A stretch of DNA of 64,000 nucleotides from UBA2136 sp963974105 (GTDB lineage Bacteria; Pseudomonadota; Alphaproteobacteria; UBA2136): positions 1 through 64,000 of the forward strand of contig CAXBBG010000005.1 of the NCBI GenBank assembly GCA_963974105.1, in the 5' to 3' direction. The translations under genes and the position numbers were made by a program. Below, one piece after another: positions 53,194 to 61,634 of the stretch. The notes under the pieces are model-generated. The model was not told the DNA's origin. It saw nothing but the letters and a program-made list of their open reading frames with translations, and made no database searches. Positions within the stretch are counted from its first letter, which is position 1; each line of letters starts with the position of its first letter.

Positions 53194-53355
53194 TTTTTAT
53201 ATCTATATTTTTCATAATCTTATCAATTTTATTAAATAAAAAAAACTTAAAGGGCTTGGAATTAACATCACAAACCATTACCATATAGTAGTAACAAAAA
53301 ACACATTATCTTTTATCCTAGCAACAACAAGTTGCTTATTACCACCGGAGGACTT

Positions 53356-53697
53356 ATGTCCATAAACCGTAAAGCGCTTCGCAAACTTGTAAAGCAACAA
53401 AAAGTCACCTCTTCAAAGCCCAAAAAAGCTCTCACTCCTGACTCATTGCAAGTACGTTTTAATCATATGATTAAAAATACAAGTGATGCTGCAGCTATTG
53501 AGCGCTATGCTGAGCAAGTTTCTCAAGCGATTAAACATAAGGCAGGCCAAGTCATGGCTCAGTTTATGCTCGTCATTGAAAAACAAACTCAAGAGGTGCT
53601 GCAACAGGCAAAAGATCAAAATTCTGCCTCTCTTCAAAGACTTCATAGTCAACTTTGCGCTGTTCTTTCAGCTGCCAAGAAGCAACATGCAAGTTAA
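53356..53697 (+). CDS. small helical unknown protein, 113 aa
   Basis: A Lys/Gln-rich soluble protein, mostly helical, with a basic N-terminus (INRKALRKLVKQQK) and a long amphipathic helix (AIKHKAGQVMAQFMLVIEKQ). I start at ATG 53356 with CGGAGGAC upstream, an excellent site; a TTG eight codons earlier is not needed. GCAAC/GTTGC just before it could form a small hairpin. A terminator follows. No family is recognised. Confidence 0.62.
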   Translation: MSINRKALRKLVKQQKVTSSKPKKALTPDSLQVRFNHMIKNTSDAAAIERYAEQVSQAIKHKAGQVMAQFMLVIEKQTQEVLQQAKDQNSASLQRLHSQLCAVLSAAKKQHAS

Positions 53698-53742
53698 CGT
53701 AAAACCCTCATTTCTTGTTAGAAATGAGGGTTTAATTTTTTG
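53698..53742. terminator. bidirectional terminator between 113-aa gene and der
   Basis: AAACCCTCATTTCT (53702-53715) pairs with AGAAATGAGGGTTT (53720-53733), a perfect 14-bp stem with a 4-nt loop, followed by AATTTTTT. Confidence 0.92.
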
Positions 53743-53754
53743 CCTGAAGCTTTA

Positions 53755-55131
53755 TTATTTATCCGCGTAAGGGTTATGAGATCCCATCGGTTTTAATATA
53801 AGCGCTATACCATAAAGGTCAAATGCTTCGCGTAGCCCATTTTGCAGGTAGCGTACATAAGAACTTTGCAATTCGTCTGGCATGTTACAAAAAATAGCAA
53901 ATGTTGGTGGCTCACTAGCAATTTGAGACATATATTTAATTTTCATACGTCTGTTTTTACGCATTGGCGGTGGGTTTGCCGCAAGCATACCTTCTAAAAA
54001 CTTATTAAGCTGCGAAGTTGAAAGCCTAGTCTGCCATTTTTTATGCAAACCTAAAACTGTAGGAAGAATTTTTTCTACCCCTTTTCCTTTCAAAGCACTC
54101 ATCGTTACAAAAGGCACGCCTTTTACTTGAGAAAAACTGTGTTCTAAACGGAACTTAATTTCAGCAATATATTCGTCTTTTTCGTGAACCAAATCCCATT
54201 TATTCAAACCAATAATAAGTGGTTTACCACGATCTACGGCATGGGCTGCCAAGGTAACGTCTTGCTTATCAAATGTTTTGGTCGCATCTAACAGCAAAAC
54301 AACCGCTTCACTTTTAGACATTGCATTCATGGCATGTGTTACACTTGTTTTCTCCAAGTCTTCATTCACGCGGCCCTTTTTACGGATACCTGGCGTATCA
54401 ATTAATTCTATTAAATGACCATCCACTTCCCATAAAGATCCCACACTTTCGCGTGTTAATCCTGCTTCTGGACCTGTGAGCATGCGGTTTGTTTTAAGCA
54501 GCTGATTGACCAAAGTTGATTTACCCGCATTCGGGCGACCAATAATGGTTAATGGTAGTACAAATCGTTCATCTTCCACGTCATTTGCACCAGAAGCTTC
54601 AATTTCAAGTGAACGCGCTTCAATAAAGGGACGCATTGCATTAGAAAGGTCATCAAACCCCATACCGTGCGCTGAAGAAATACCAATAGCAGCGTCAAAC
54701 CCAAGGCTGTATGCCTCATATAAAGTGTCGTCACTAATGTGTACATCTATCTTATTAACGACAAGAATTACAGGGCGGTTAAAACTACGCACACGTTTTG
54801 CAAGCTCTTCATCGACAGATGTAATACCATCACGACCATCAACCAAAAACAGCACAACGTCACTTGTTTTAACAGCATCTTCAGCCAGCTCATTCAAACG
54901 TGAGGCAATGCCCTCTTCCCCAAGCTCAATACCCGCTGTATCCACAAGGTCAAAGGCCAAGTTATCCAACATTGCTTCCACCAAACGACTGTCACGTGTG
55001 ACACCTGCTTGAGCGTCAACGATCGCATCATTACGCCCAGAAAGACGATTAAACAACGTTGATTTACCAACATTTGGGCGACCCGCAATAACAACGCGTG
55101 GACGTACTTTTTTAGCGAGTGTGCTACTCAT
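53755..55131 (-). CDS. der: ribosome biogenesis GTPase Der (EngA)
   Basis: An essential double GTPase that acts on the 50S subunit. At 458 aa it carries two G domains: GRPNVGKST (P-loop 1) with DTAGIE and NKID, then GRPNAGKST (P-loop 2) with DTPGIRKKGR and NKWD. A C-terminal KH-like domain includes PPMRKNRRMKIKYMSQ. It follows bamB by 14 bp in the conserved yfgM-bamB-der block. Confidence 0.98.
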   Translation of the reverse strand: MSSTLAKKVRPRVVIAGRPNVGKSTLFNRLSGRNDAIVDAQAGVTRDSRLVEAMLDNLAFDLVDTAGIELGEEGIASRLNELAEDAVKTSDVVLFLVDGRDGITSVDEELAKRVRSFNRPVILVVNKIDVHISDDTLYEAYSLGFDAAIGISSAHGMGFDDLSNAMRPFIEARSLEIEASGANDVEDERFVLPLTIIGRPNAGKSTLVNQLLKTNRMLTGPEAGLTRESVGSLWEVDGHLIELIDTPGIRKKGRVNEDLEKTSVTHAMNAMSKSEAVVLLLDATKTFDKQDVTLAAHAVDRGKPLIIGLNKWDLVHEKDEYIAEIKFRLEHSFSQVKGVPFVTMSALKGKGVEKILPTVLGLHKKWQTRLSTSQLNKFLEGMLAANPPPMRKNRRMKIKYMSQIASEPPTFAIFCNMPDELQSSYVRYLQNGLREAFDLYGIALILKPMGSHNPYADK

Positions 55132-55145
55132 AATAATGTTCTTTC

Positions 55146-56456
55146 TTACTTAAAGGTCATTAAACGTGCATTATCACTAAACAAGACCAAACGTTTAGCT
55201 GCAATAATTGGTGATAACATTACAGGCTCATCTACATCTACAGAAGATTTTAACTCACCTTCATATGGATCTAAGTATAGAACTTTACCAATAGAGGACG
55301 CTACAATAAGGCGGTCACCCGCAAAAACAGGGCCCGCCCAATATATATCTTCACTTTGATCGTCTTTATCTAAATAGCCGTTTAAGTCTTTTACCCAACG
55401 CACCAAACCATCACGGCGATTCACACAAACAATTTCATCATTTTCTGTCACAACATACAGTACAGAACCCGCCACCCATGGCATTTGCGTTGCGCTTAGA
55501 GCTATACTCCAATAACGACGGCCATTTTGAACATCAAAGGCACTTAGCTGACCATTGTGGTTTACCGCATAAACAATATCATCCGCAATGACAGGTGAAG
55601 CTTCCACATCAACCAATGAAGAATAAAGATCCGCGCCTACATTCACAGACAGCGCGTCATGCCAAAGGTAACGTCCCTCATTTTGGCTTAATGCATAAAT
55701 TTCCCCACTACTATAAGGTACAACAACAACGCCTTTACTTGAAATAGCAGCAGAAGGCCCGCCTAAAATTGCTAGTTGCTCTTCAATACCATTATGTGTC
55801 CACTTAAGTGTACCCGTTTTAACATCTAGTGCATAAAAACTGTTGTTATGCGCAATAACATAAACATGTTTTTCATCAACTGAAGGAGCTGAACGCAATG
55901 GTAAGCCCAAAGAAGCAGACCATATTTCTTCGCCATTTTCGGCGTCTAAAGCATAAACATCACCATTGGAAAGGGTGGTGTAAAGAACGCCATCTTTAAC
56001 GGCTAGCCCTGGTGCATAATCAAGGTTTTCACCGCCTTCACCTTCCATCTCAACTTCCCAAATTACCTTACCAAACTCCTCTGAGACAGCAATAATTTCG
56101 CCTTTCGTATTTGAAGCAAAGATAGCACCATCTTCATAAACAGGAGTACTAAACAAACGACGTTCACTTGTGCTACCGCCGCCTAAAGACTTGCTCCATG
56201 ATTTTTTAGCATCTGCTGAAAACTCTAAGTGTGACAAATTGTGCGAAGCATTACCACCGTCTTGACCCCACTCGGCCATTTCCACCGCACGTGGTAAACG
56301 CAAACCTGTTTCAAGGGCTGCTGGGCTTGCCGTTACAGCACTACGCTTGTAATTGATAGAAATACGTTCGCCGTCTAAAGTAGGCTTTGAAGCACTACCG
56401 CCACAGCCTGCTAAAATAACAAGGGAACTTAAGGCTAAAACAGATGTAAGACGCAT
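55146..56456 (-). CDS. bamB: outer-membrane assembly lipoprotein BamB
   Basis: An eight-bladed beta-propeller lipoprotein of the Bam complex. At 436 aa it is longer than E. coli BamB (392). The lipobox is LAGC (Cys about 18). PQQ-like repeats recur with GEIIAVSEEFGKVIWEVE, GDVYALDAENGEEIWSAS and similar blades, each about 45 residues. AAAGGATA precedes the start. It lies between yfgM and der. Confidence 0.95.
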   Translation of the reverse strand: MRLTSVLALSSLVILAGCGGSASKPTLDGERISINYKRSAVTASPAALETGLRLPRAVEMAEWGQDGGNASHNLSHLEFSADAKKSWSKSLGGGSTSERRLFSTPVYEDGAIFASNTKGEIIAVSEEFGKVIWEVEMEGEGGENLDYAPGLAVKDGVLYTTLSNGDVYALDAENGEEIWSASLGLPLRSAPSVDEKHVYVIAHNNSFYALDVKTGTLKWTHNGIEEQLAILGGPSAAISSKGVVVVPYSSGEIYALSQNEGRYLWHDALSVNVGADLYSSLVDVEASPVIADDIVYAVNHNGQLSAFDVQNGRRYWSIALSATQMPWVAGSVLYVVTENDEIVCVNRRDGLVRWVKDLNGYLDKDDQSEDIYWAGPVFAGDRLIVASSIGKVLYLDPYEGELKSSVDVDEPVMLSPIIAAKRLVLFSDNARLMTFK

Positions 56457-56480
56457 GATGAGGTATCCTTTTTTGAAAGC

Positions 56481-57167
56481 TTAGCTTAATGCTTTTTCAT
56501 TGTTGCGATTGATAAAGTTTAAACGTGACTGAACACGTTCACGCAAACTTTGTGGAATCGCAGGGTTTACAATCAAGTTTTCGTAATATTTTTTAGCTTT
56601 ATCTAGGTCGCCATTTTGCTCTGCAATAATGCCAAGCATTTCCTTTGCTGACATCTCAAAGGGGCTTTGTTCTTCAACAATTTGAGATAATAAAACTTTT
56701 GCCTGATCTGCTTGTGTTGAAAGTAAAGCTATAGCTTTATAAAACTTTGCCAATTGTTTGAATTCTTGAGCATCATTACCCAAAATAACGCTATCATAAA
56801 TAGCATTGGCGGCGTTTATATCGCCAGCGGCAATGTGTTGTTCTGCTGTTTTAAAGGTTGCTAAAATCTTGTAACCGTTTGAACCATTTTCTAAAAGGTC
56901 TTGATATGAGCTTACAGATGTATTTCCGAGAGATTCTACTGACCACAAAGCATTGGCTTGACGTGCTAAACCATTTTCAGACGTCATCAGGTACCACTGC
57001 CAGCCTGTCACAACAACAAAAGCACCAATTAAACCACCAACAAGGTGCATTTTATACGTATGCCAAAAGTTCATCATTGTTTCAACGTGCATCGCCTCTT
57101 CAACTTCATGCATAAAGGTGTTTACGTCTTTTACGTTTTCTTCTTTTTTACGGTTACGCTTCGTCAT
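56481..57167 (-). CDS. YfgM-like TPR membrane protein
   Basis: A 228-aa periplasmic chaperone-like protein, known in E. coli to associate with the SecYEG/PpiD translocon. The N-terminus is cytoplasmic, followed by one transmembrane helix (about 42-63, LVGGLIGAFVVVTGWQWYL) and a C-terminal domain of TPR-like helices (about 70-220). It starts the yfgM-bamB-der transcript, 24 bp before bamB. AGGAAATG lies upstream at long spacing. Confidence 0.9.
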   Translation of the reverse strand: MTKRNRKKEENVKDVNTFMHEVEEAMHVETMMNFWHTYKMHLVGGLIGAFVVVTGWQWYLMTSENGLARQANALWSVESLGNTSVSSYQDLLENGSNGYKILATFKTAEQHIAAGDINAANAIYDSVILGNDAQEFKQLAKFYKAIALLSTQADQAKVLLSQIVEEQSPFEMSAKEMLGIIAEQNGDLDKAKKYYENLIVNPAIPQSLRERVQSRLNFINRNNEKALS

Positions 57168-57311
57168 TTTTTAGTTCTTTCATTTCCTATAAAACAATAT
57201 AATAAAATTATTACCTGCATACATACCCTATTTTGACTTAAATTTCAATACAAACGTCGCAGTTTAAGCTTTCTATTTCAATTTAATGAAATCCTTAATT
57301 TTAGATAATAT

Positions 57312-57350
57312 AAAGATGTGTAAAGTACATACTTTCAGGTATTTACACTT
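57312..57350 (-). terminator. possible terminator after the ABC gene
   Basis: GTGTAAA (57319-57325) pairs with TTTACAC (57342-57348), with an inner TAC/GTA. On the minus strand it is followed by ATCTTTATATT, a poor U-tract. Weak. Confidence 0.35.
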
Positions 57351-57352
57351 TA

Positions 57353-58939
57353 TTATGCAGGAATAGCCGAAAGGAGTTTTTTTGTATAAGGATGCTGTGG
57401 GTTATTAAACAGCTCATGACATGGACCTTGCTCTACAATTTCGCCATCTTTCATCACCAAAACGCGGTCACTAATTTGAGAAATAATACGTAAATCATGT
57501 GAAACAAATAAATAGCTCAGTTGATATTTCTCTTTTAAATCAGCCATAAGGTCAAGCACTTGCTTTTGCACAGATACATCTAATGCACTCACAGCCTCAT
57601 CGGCAATAATTAAGGCAGGGCGAAGTGCAATGGCACGGGCAATACCAATACGCTGACGTTGCCCACCACTAAACTGATGTGGATAACGGTCGTAAGTCGA
57701 AGGCTCAAGACCTACATCTACAAGCAACTTCTCTACAAATACTTTACGCTCTTTTTTCGTCATGACCCCGTGCGCTTTTAGGCCTTCACCAATAGCTTCA
57801 CCAATTTTCATGCGTGGATTAAGTGATGAATACGGGTCTTGAAAAACCATTTGCATGTCACGGCGCATATTTTTTAAGGCCACACCCTTATAGTTCGATG
57901 TTTTTTCACCTTTAAAAGTAACTTCACCACCGTCCATTTCATATAAACGCACCAAGCAACGTGACAATGTTGATTTACCGCAACCTGACTCGCCCACCAC
58001 ACCTATGGTTTCGCCTTTTTTCATATCGAAAGATACATTTTTGAGCGCATAAAAAGGCTTCATCTTGCCAAAAAAACCACCCTCTTTAACATGGAATATT
58101 TTACTAAGATTCTCTACTTTTAAAAAGAATTCGCTGTTTATATCCGCACGCTTTTCATCCCTTAACACAGGCATTGCGGCCAATAATTTTTTGGTATAAG
58201 CATGTTGTGGGTTGCACATAACATTTTGAACGGTCCCAAATTCTACCAGTTCACCCTCTTTCATCACAGCCACATTATCTGCCATTTCTTGCACCACGCC
58301 AAAGTCATGCGTAATAAAGAGAACCGCCATGCCCAGCTCATCTTTTAAATCAATAATAAGCTTTAAAATTTCTTGCTGAACCGTCACATCTAGCGCCGTT
58401 GTTGGCTCATCTGCAATTAACAATTTTGGTTTCATTGCCAATGCCATAGCAATCATAACACGCTGACGTTGACCGCCCGACATCTGAAACGGGTAATCGT
58501 TAAAACGTCGCTCGGGTTCAGGAATTTGAACCTGATTAAAAAGTTTAATCACTTCTTTTTTAATATCAGATCTCTTTAAATTCGTATGAACTTCAAATAC
58601 TTCAGCCACCTGATCACCAACGGTCATCACAGGGTTTAAGGCAGTCATAGGCTCTTGAAATATCATAGATATTTCCTGACCGCGTAACAAGCGCTTACTT
58701 TCATTATCCATAATCATCATATCATGACCTTCAAACAAAATATGTTCTGCACGCACCTGTGCAACGTCTGGCAATAAGCCAATAACGCTTGACGCGCTTA
58801 AACTTTTTCCTGAGCCACTTTCCCCCACCAAGCAAAGCACTTCGCCTTCTTCAATGTCGAAAGAAACGTCCTTTACCACGGCTTTAGAACCAATGGTAAT
58901 ATGAAGACCTGAGACTGAGAGTAATTTATTATTTTTCAT
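57353..58939 (-). CDS. double ABC ATPase of peptide-import type (YejF-like)
   Basis: A 528-aa protein with two fused nucleotide-binding domains, as in YejF or a DppD-DppF fusion, powering oligopeptide or microcin-type uptake. Domain 1 (about 5-255) has GESGSGKS, MSGGQRQRV and LLIADEPTTALD. Domain 2 (about 275-528) has GESGCGKST, FSGGQRQRIGIAR and LIIADEAVSALD, with Ala in place of Pro after the Walker B Glu, as is common in this family. HPYTKKLL, typical of peptide ABC subunits, follows each. No permease or binding protein gene lies nearby, so it is an orphan here. Confidence 0.92.
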   Translation of the reverse strand: MKNNKLLSVSGLHITIGSKAVVKDVSFDIEEGEVLCLVGESGSGKSLSASSVIGLLPDVAQVRAEHILFEGHDMMIMDNESKRLLRGQEISMIFQEPMTALNPVMTVGDQVAEVFEVHTNLKRSDIKKEVIKLFNQVQIPEPERRFNDYPFQMSGGQRQRVMIAMALAMKPKLLIADEPTTALDVTVQQEILKLIIDLKDELGMAVLFITHDFGVVQEMADNVAVMKEGELVEFGTVQNVMCNPQHAYTKKLLAAMPVLRDEKRADINSEFFLKVENLSKIFHVKEGGFFGKMKPFYALKNVSFDMKKGETIGVVGESGCGKSTLSRCLVRLYEMDGGEVTFKGEKTSNYKGVALKNMRRDMQMVFQDPYSSLNPRMKIGEAIGEGLKAHGVMTKKERKVFVEKLLVDVGLEPSTYDRYPHQFSGGQRQRIGIARAIALRPALIIADEAVSALDVSVQKQVLDLMADLKEKYQLSYLFVSHDLRIISQISDRVLVMKDGEIVEQGPCHELFNNPQHPYTKKLLSAIPA

Positions 58940-58989
58940 AACCCCAAGTTTACAAAATTAACCCCAAAAGCGCAAGAAGCGTCATACAA

Positions 58990-59024
58990 ATAAAAAACCA
59001 CCTGCATGCAGATGGTTCTTTTCG
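58990..59024 (-). terminator. terminator after the Bfd-like gene
   Basis: A near-palindrome of 22 bp (58996-59017) centred on GCATGC. The single mismatch becomes a U.G pair on the minus strand, where the stem is followed by TTTTTTA. Confidence 0.8.
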
Positions 59025-59288
59025 CTATAAATCTTTAAAAACTTGTATCAGTCCTTTACGACTTAACACACTTTCATGGATGTTAATATTCATCAACTCG
59101 GCCTCTTCAATAACAATTTTGGCAATAGCATTTAAACAGCTACCACCGCAATTACTATCCATAGAACCAAATCCGCGTCTAATTTCAACAATCACTTTAT
59201 CTGTTACGGTATAAACACCGTTTAAATATGTGCGGGCGGCTTGGCGTACCGCTTCGTCATTTGCGTTGGCACAACAACAAATAATCAT
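59025..59288 (-). CDS. Bfd-like [2Fe-2S] protein
   Basis: An 87-aa protein resembling bacterioferritin-associated ferredoxin, which supplies electrons to release iron from ferritin. The N-terminus MIICCCANANDEAVRQA matches Bfd (C-x-C). The second Cys pair is CGGSC (Cys47, Cys51), so spacing is C-x3-C rather than the usual C-x2-C. Either the cluster is bound differently or Cys5 takes part. A helical tail of about 35 residues follows. AAGGAAA precedes the start. No bacterioferritin gene lies in the window. Confidence 0.75.
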   Translation of the reverse strand: MIICCCANANDEAVRQAARTYLNGVYTVTDKVIVEIRRGFGSMDSNCGGSCLNAIAKIVIEEAELMNINIHESVLSRKGLIQVFKDL

Positions 59289-59395
59289 GGGGTTTCCTTA
59301 GCTATGCGAAGCATAACAAGTTAAAAATGATAAAAGATATGTTTATATTGATTATATTTTGGGGTATTGCACATATATTATCAAGTCAACCTGCA

Positions 59396-59426
59396 TAAAA
59401 AAAGCACCCCAAGGTGCTTTTTTATT
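59396..59426. terminator. terminator after the mini zinc-finger genes
   Basis: GCACC (59404-59408), CCAA, GGTGC (59413-59417), extended by A(7) and T(6) tracts. Confidence 0.85.
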
Positions 59427-59456
59427 CGATATTAAGTTTATTTCAAGCTACTTAAG

Positions 59457-59618
59457 CTATTTACGCACGTAACCTTGACCATTACAGGCCATACAGGCGG
59501 AACCAAACGTTTTTGTTTTTTGCCCACCACAACCAGTACAAACCTTATAACCGGCAGGCACAAAAAGAGTGACACCACGACCAAGATTAATTTCTTCGCC
59601 TTTGCTGGATCCAAACAT
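59457..59618 (-). CDS. 53-aa CxxC-x-G zinc-finger-like protein
   Basis: A 54-codon frame from ATG 59618 to TAG 59457-59459. It has two Cys pairs, CTGCGGQ and CMACNGQG (Cys27/30 and 42/45), similar to half of the DnaJ cysteine-rich domain (CxxCxGxG), and ends GYVRK. A metal-binding mini zinc finger is likely. GAGAGG is well placed before the start. The gene 30 bp upstream encodes a related protein, so this is a tandem pair on one transcript. Function is unknown; partial DnaJ-like zinc modules occur in many small regulators and chaperone adaptors. Confidence 0.75.
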   Translation of the reverse strand: MFGSSKGEEINLGRGVTLFVPAGYKVCTGCGGQKTKTFGSACMACNGQGYVRK

Positions 59619-59648
59619 ATAGACCTCTCAAAAAATAAAACAAAAGAA

Positions 59649-59870
59649 TTAAACGTAACCGTTACCGCTACATTTTGGGCATTCAACAGTAACTGAAGGA
59701 GCATGTGCGTAACCATTTACGCTACCAAAACTGGTAGCTGAACGATTTGTTACAGTTTTAACCCCTTCACACTTATCGCAAACCTCTGCATTTTTAGGTA
59801 AATCTAGCGTTTTACCGCCTTTTAGAGTTACAACCTTTAAAGCTGAGCTCACTTTATGTAAATTGCACAT
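59649..59870 (-). CDS. 73-aa CxxC-x-G zinc-finger-like protein
   Basis: A paralogue of the 53-aa gene downstream. The Cys pairs are VCDKCEG (about 31-34) and ECPKCSGNGYV (about 64-67), again CxxCxG(xG). The intervening segment of about 29 residues is Ser/Asn-rich, and the first 30 residues form a beta-like lead (LKVVTLKGGKTLDL). AGGGG precedes the start. The C-terminal SGNGYV closely matches NGQGYV of its neighbour. The two lie in one unit with a terminator behind. Function unknown. Confidence 0.75.
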   Translation of the reverse strand: MCNLHKVSSALKVVTLKGGKTLDLPKNAEVCDKCEGVKTVTNRSATSFGSVNGYAHAPSVTVECPKCSGNGYV

Positions 59871-60021
59871 ATTTTCCCCTTAAGGATAGAATAGAGTGGC
59901 TTAAAAAAAAAGCCGTCAGAAAAGTTTTAGATGTCTCATTTAGACAAATTGAAGTATATACCTGAAAAAGCAGAATACAAGCCCTAAAACCTATATTCTA
60001 CTTATTAAATGATAAAAAGAC

Positions 60022-61113
60022 TTATAGTTCGCCTTTTTGACGTGCCTTCACAAGATCTTCAAAGTAGCGATCTGCGTGGAAACTTGAACGCACAAGAGGA
60101 CCTGAAGCCACAAGAAGAAAACCTTTCATCTTCGCTTGCTCTTCATAATCTTTAAATTGTTCTGGCGTTACATATTCCTTAACAGGGTAATGCGCTTGAG
60201 ACGGTCTTAAATATTGTCCTAACGTTAAAAATTCAACCCCTGCACTGCGCATGTCGTCCATCACTTGCAACACTTCATCGCGTTCTTCACCTAGCCCAAG
60301 CATAAGACCTGACTTCGTAAACATTTCGGGGTGACGTTCTTTTACGCGTTGCAACAAACGCAATGAACCAAAGTAACGCGCACCTGGACGCACTTCCCTG
60401 TATAAGCGCGGCACAGTTTCTAGATTATGGTTAAACACGTCTGGCAAGGCATCTGCAACAATATCAATACTGTCTTCTTTGCGGCGAAAATCTGGCGTTA
60501 AAATTTCAACAGTTGCGCTTGAATTATCTTTCACTGCGCGAATACACTTTGCCCAATGTTCAGCACCGCCATCTTTTAGGTCGTCACGGTCTACCGATGT
60601 AATGACCATGTGTTTTACTTCTAAGTCTTTAGCAATGTCAGCCAAATGTTTAGGTTCGTCTGGGTTTACAGGGTTTGGACGACCTGTTTTAATATTACAA
60701 AAAGCACAGCCACGTGTGCAAGTATCACCTAAAATCATTGTTGTAAGGTGTCCAGAGCTCCAGCAATCACCAATGTTCGGGCATGCAGCTTCTTGACATA
60801 CAGTAACAAGACCTTTTTCCTTCAACTTTGCTTTAAGCTTGAAATATTCAGGTGATTGAGGCGCCTTAACACGCAACCAATCAGGTTTTGGTGCGCGCAG
60901 GTCCAAGCCATCATCAAGTTCACGGATACGTGTTGCACCGTTTCCACGTGTTGGTTTACGACGCATCGAAATAGGTACATGCACATTATCAATATTTTCA
61001 TAACCAAGGCTCGAGACACCAGAAGCATCAATACCTGCAGCTTCAAGTTCAGCACGTACCTCATCACGATTATTTGTGTCGGTTTCACCCATTACAATTT
61101 CTACCTTAGACAT
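60022..61113 (-). CDS. lipA: lipoyl synthase
   Basis: A radical-SAM enzyme inserting two sulfurs into octanoyl-lipoyl domains. At 363 aa it has an N-terminal extension of about 50 residues. The auxiliary cluster motif CQEAACPNIGDC and the SAM cluster CTRGCAFC are intact, with TSVDRDDLKDGGA, HNLETVPRLY and the C-terminal VRSSFHAD, which supplies the Ser ligand. AAAGGGA precedes the start. It lies near lpdA, whose 2-oxoacid dehydrogenase complexes need lipoate, though no lipB is visible. Confidence 0.97.
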   Translation of the reverse strand: MSKVEIVMGETDTNNRDEVRAELEAAGIDASGVSSLGYENIDNVHVPISMRRKPTRGNGATRIRELDDGLDLRAPKPDWLRVKAPQSPEYFKLKAKLKEKGLVTVCQEAACPNIGDCWSSGHLTTMILGDTCTRGCAFCNIKTGRPNPVNPDEPKHLADIAKDLEVKHMVITSVDRDDLKDGGAEHWAKCIRAVKDNSSATVEILTPDFRRKEDSIDIVADALPDVFNHNLETVPRLYREVRPGARYFGSLRLLQRVKERHPEMFTKSGLMLGLGEERDEVLQVMDDMRSAGVEFLTLGQYLRPSQAHYPVKEYVTPEQFKDYEEQAKMKGFLLVASGPLVRSSFHADRYFEDLVKARQKGEL

Positions 61114-61213
61114 GAAAAATCCCTTTAAATTTTGTATAGAATATTACTCTACAAAAGCAAAGGGATTTAAGCAAGTAAATGCTTTATATGAACGGCATTT
61201 TACGCCTTAATTA

Positions 61214-61603
61214 TTAACCAAATAAAGCAAGGAAGAAGTTTAACCCACCTAAAACAGCTGCCACTTTAGCCGCAAGTGATAAGTAAACTTTAGGAATACC
61301 TTTAAATTCATCATTTTCAATGTTTTCAACACTAGCCCAGATTGACTTTAAAACCCAAACCACATAAGGAGAGATAACAAGCAGCGCCAAAGACTGACCT
61401 AAACGTCCACCTGTCACCGTCATAGGGAAAACAAACAACACAGAAAGCACAAATGAAACAGCAGCACCGTAAATCCAAAAAACTTTATGCAACAAAACCT
61501 TACCGTTCCAACAATCCTTTAAAAGCGCTACAAAATCCTTAGCACGATCTTCACCAATTAGTTTTGCACTATAACCTTGAACAGATTTCCATATTTTAGT
61601 CAT
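61214..61603 (-). CDS. small membrane protein between lpdA and lipA, unknown
   Basis: A 129-aa protein with hydrophobic segments at about 42-62, 72-92 and 108-128 and a charged N-terminal region (SAKLIGEDRAKDFVALL). The ribosome site AAGGG is good. It sits 31 bp after lpdA and 100 bp before lipA in the same direction. The position suggests co-transcription with lpdA, but nothing links it to lipoate metabolism. No family is recognised. Confidence 0.68.
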   Translation of the reverse strand: MTKIWKSVQGYSAKLIGEDRAKDFVALLKDCWNGKVLLHKVFWIYGAAVSFVLSVLFVFPMTVTGGRLGQSLALLVISPYVVWVLKSIWASVENIENDEFKGIPKVYLSLAAKVAAVLGGLNFFLALFG

Positions 61604-61634
61604 TAAATGAACCCTTATTAAAAAAATATTATGC

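Noticed and set aside
59438..59716. 92-aa minus-strand frame over the mini zinc-finger genes
   Set aside because: A different frame there (59457-59618) has a good ribosome site and conserved CxxC motifs; this one is a shadow.
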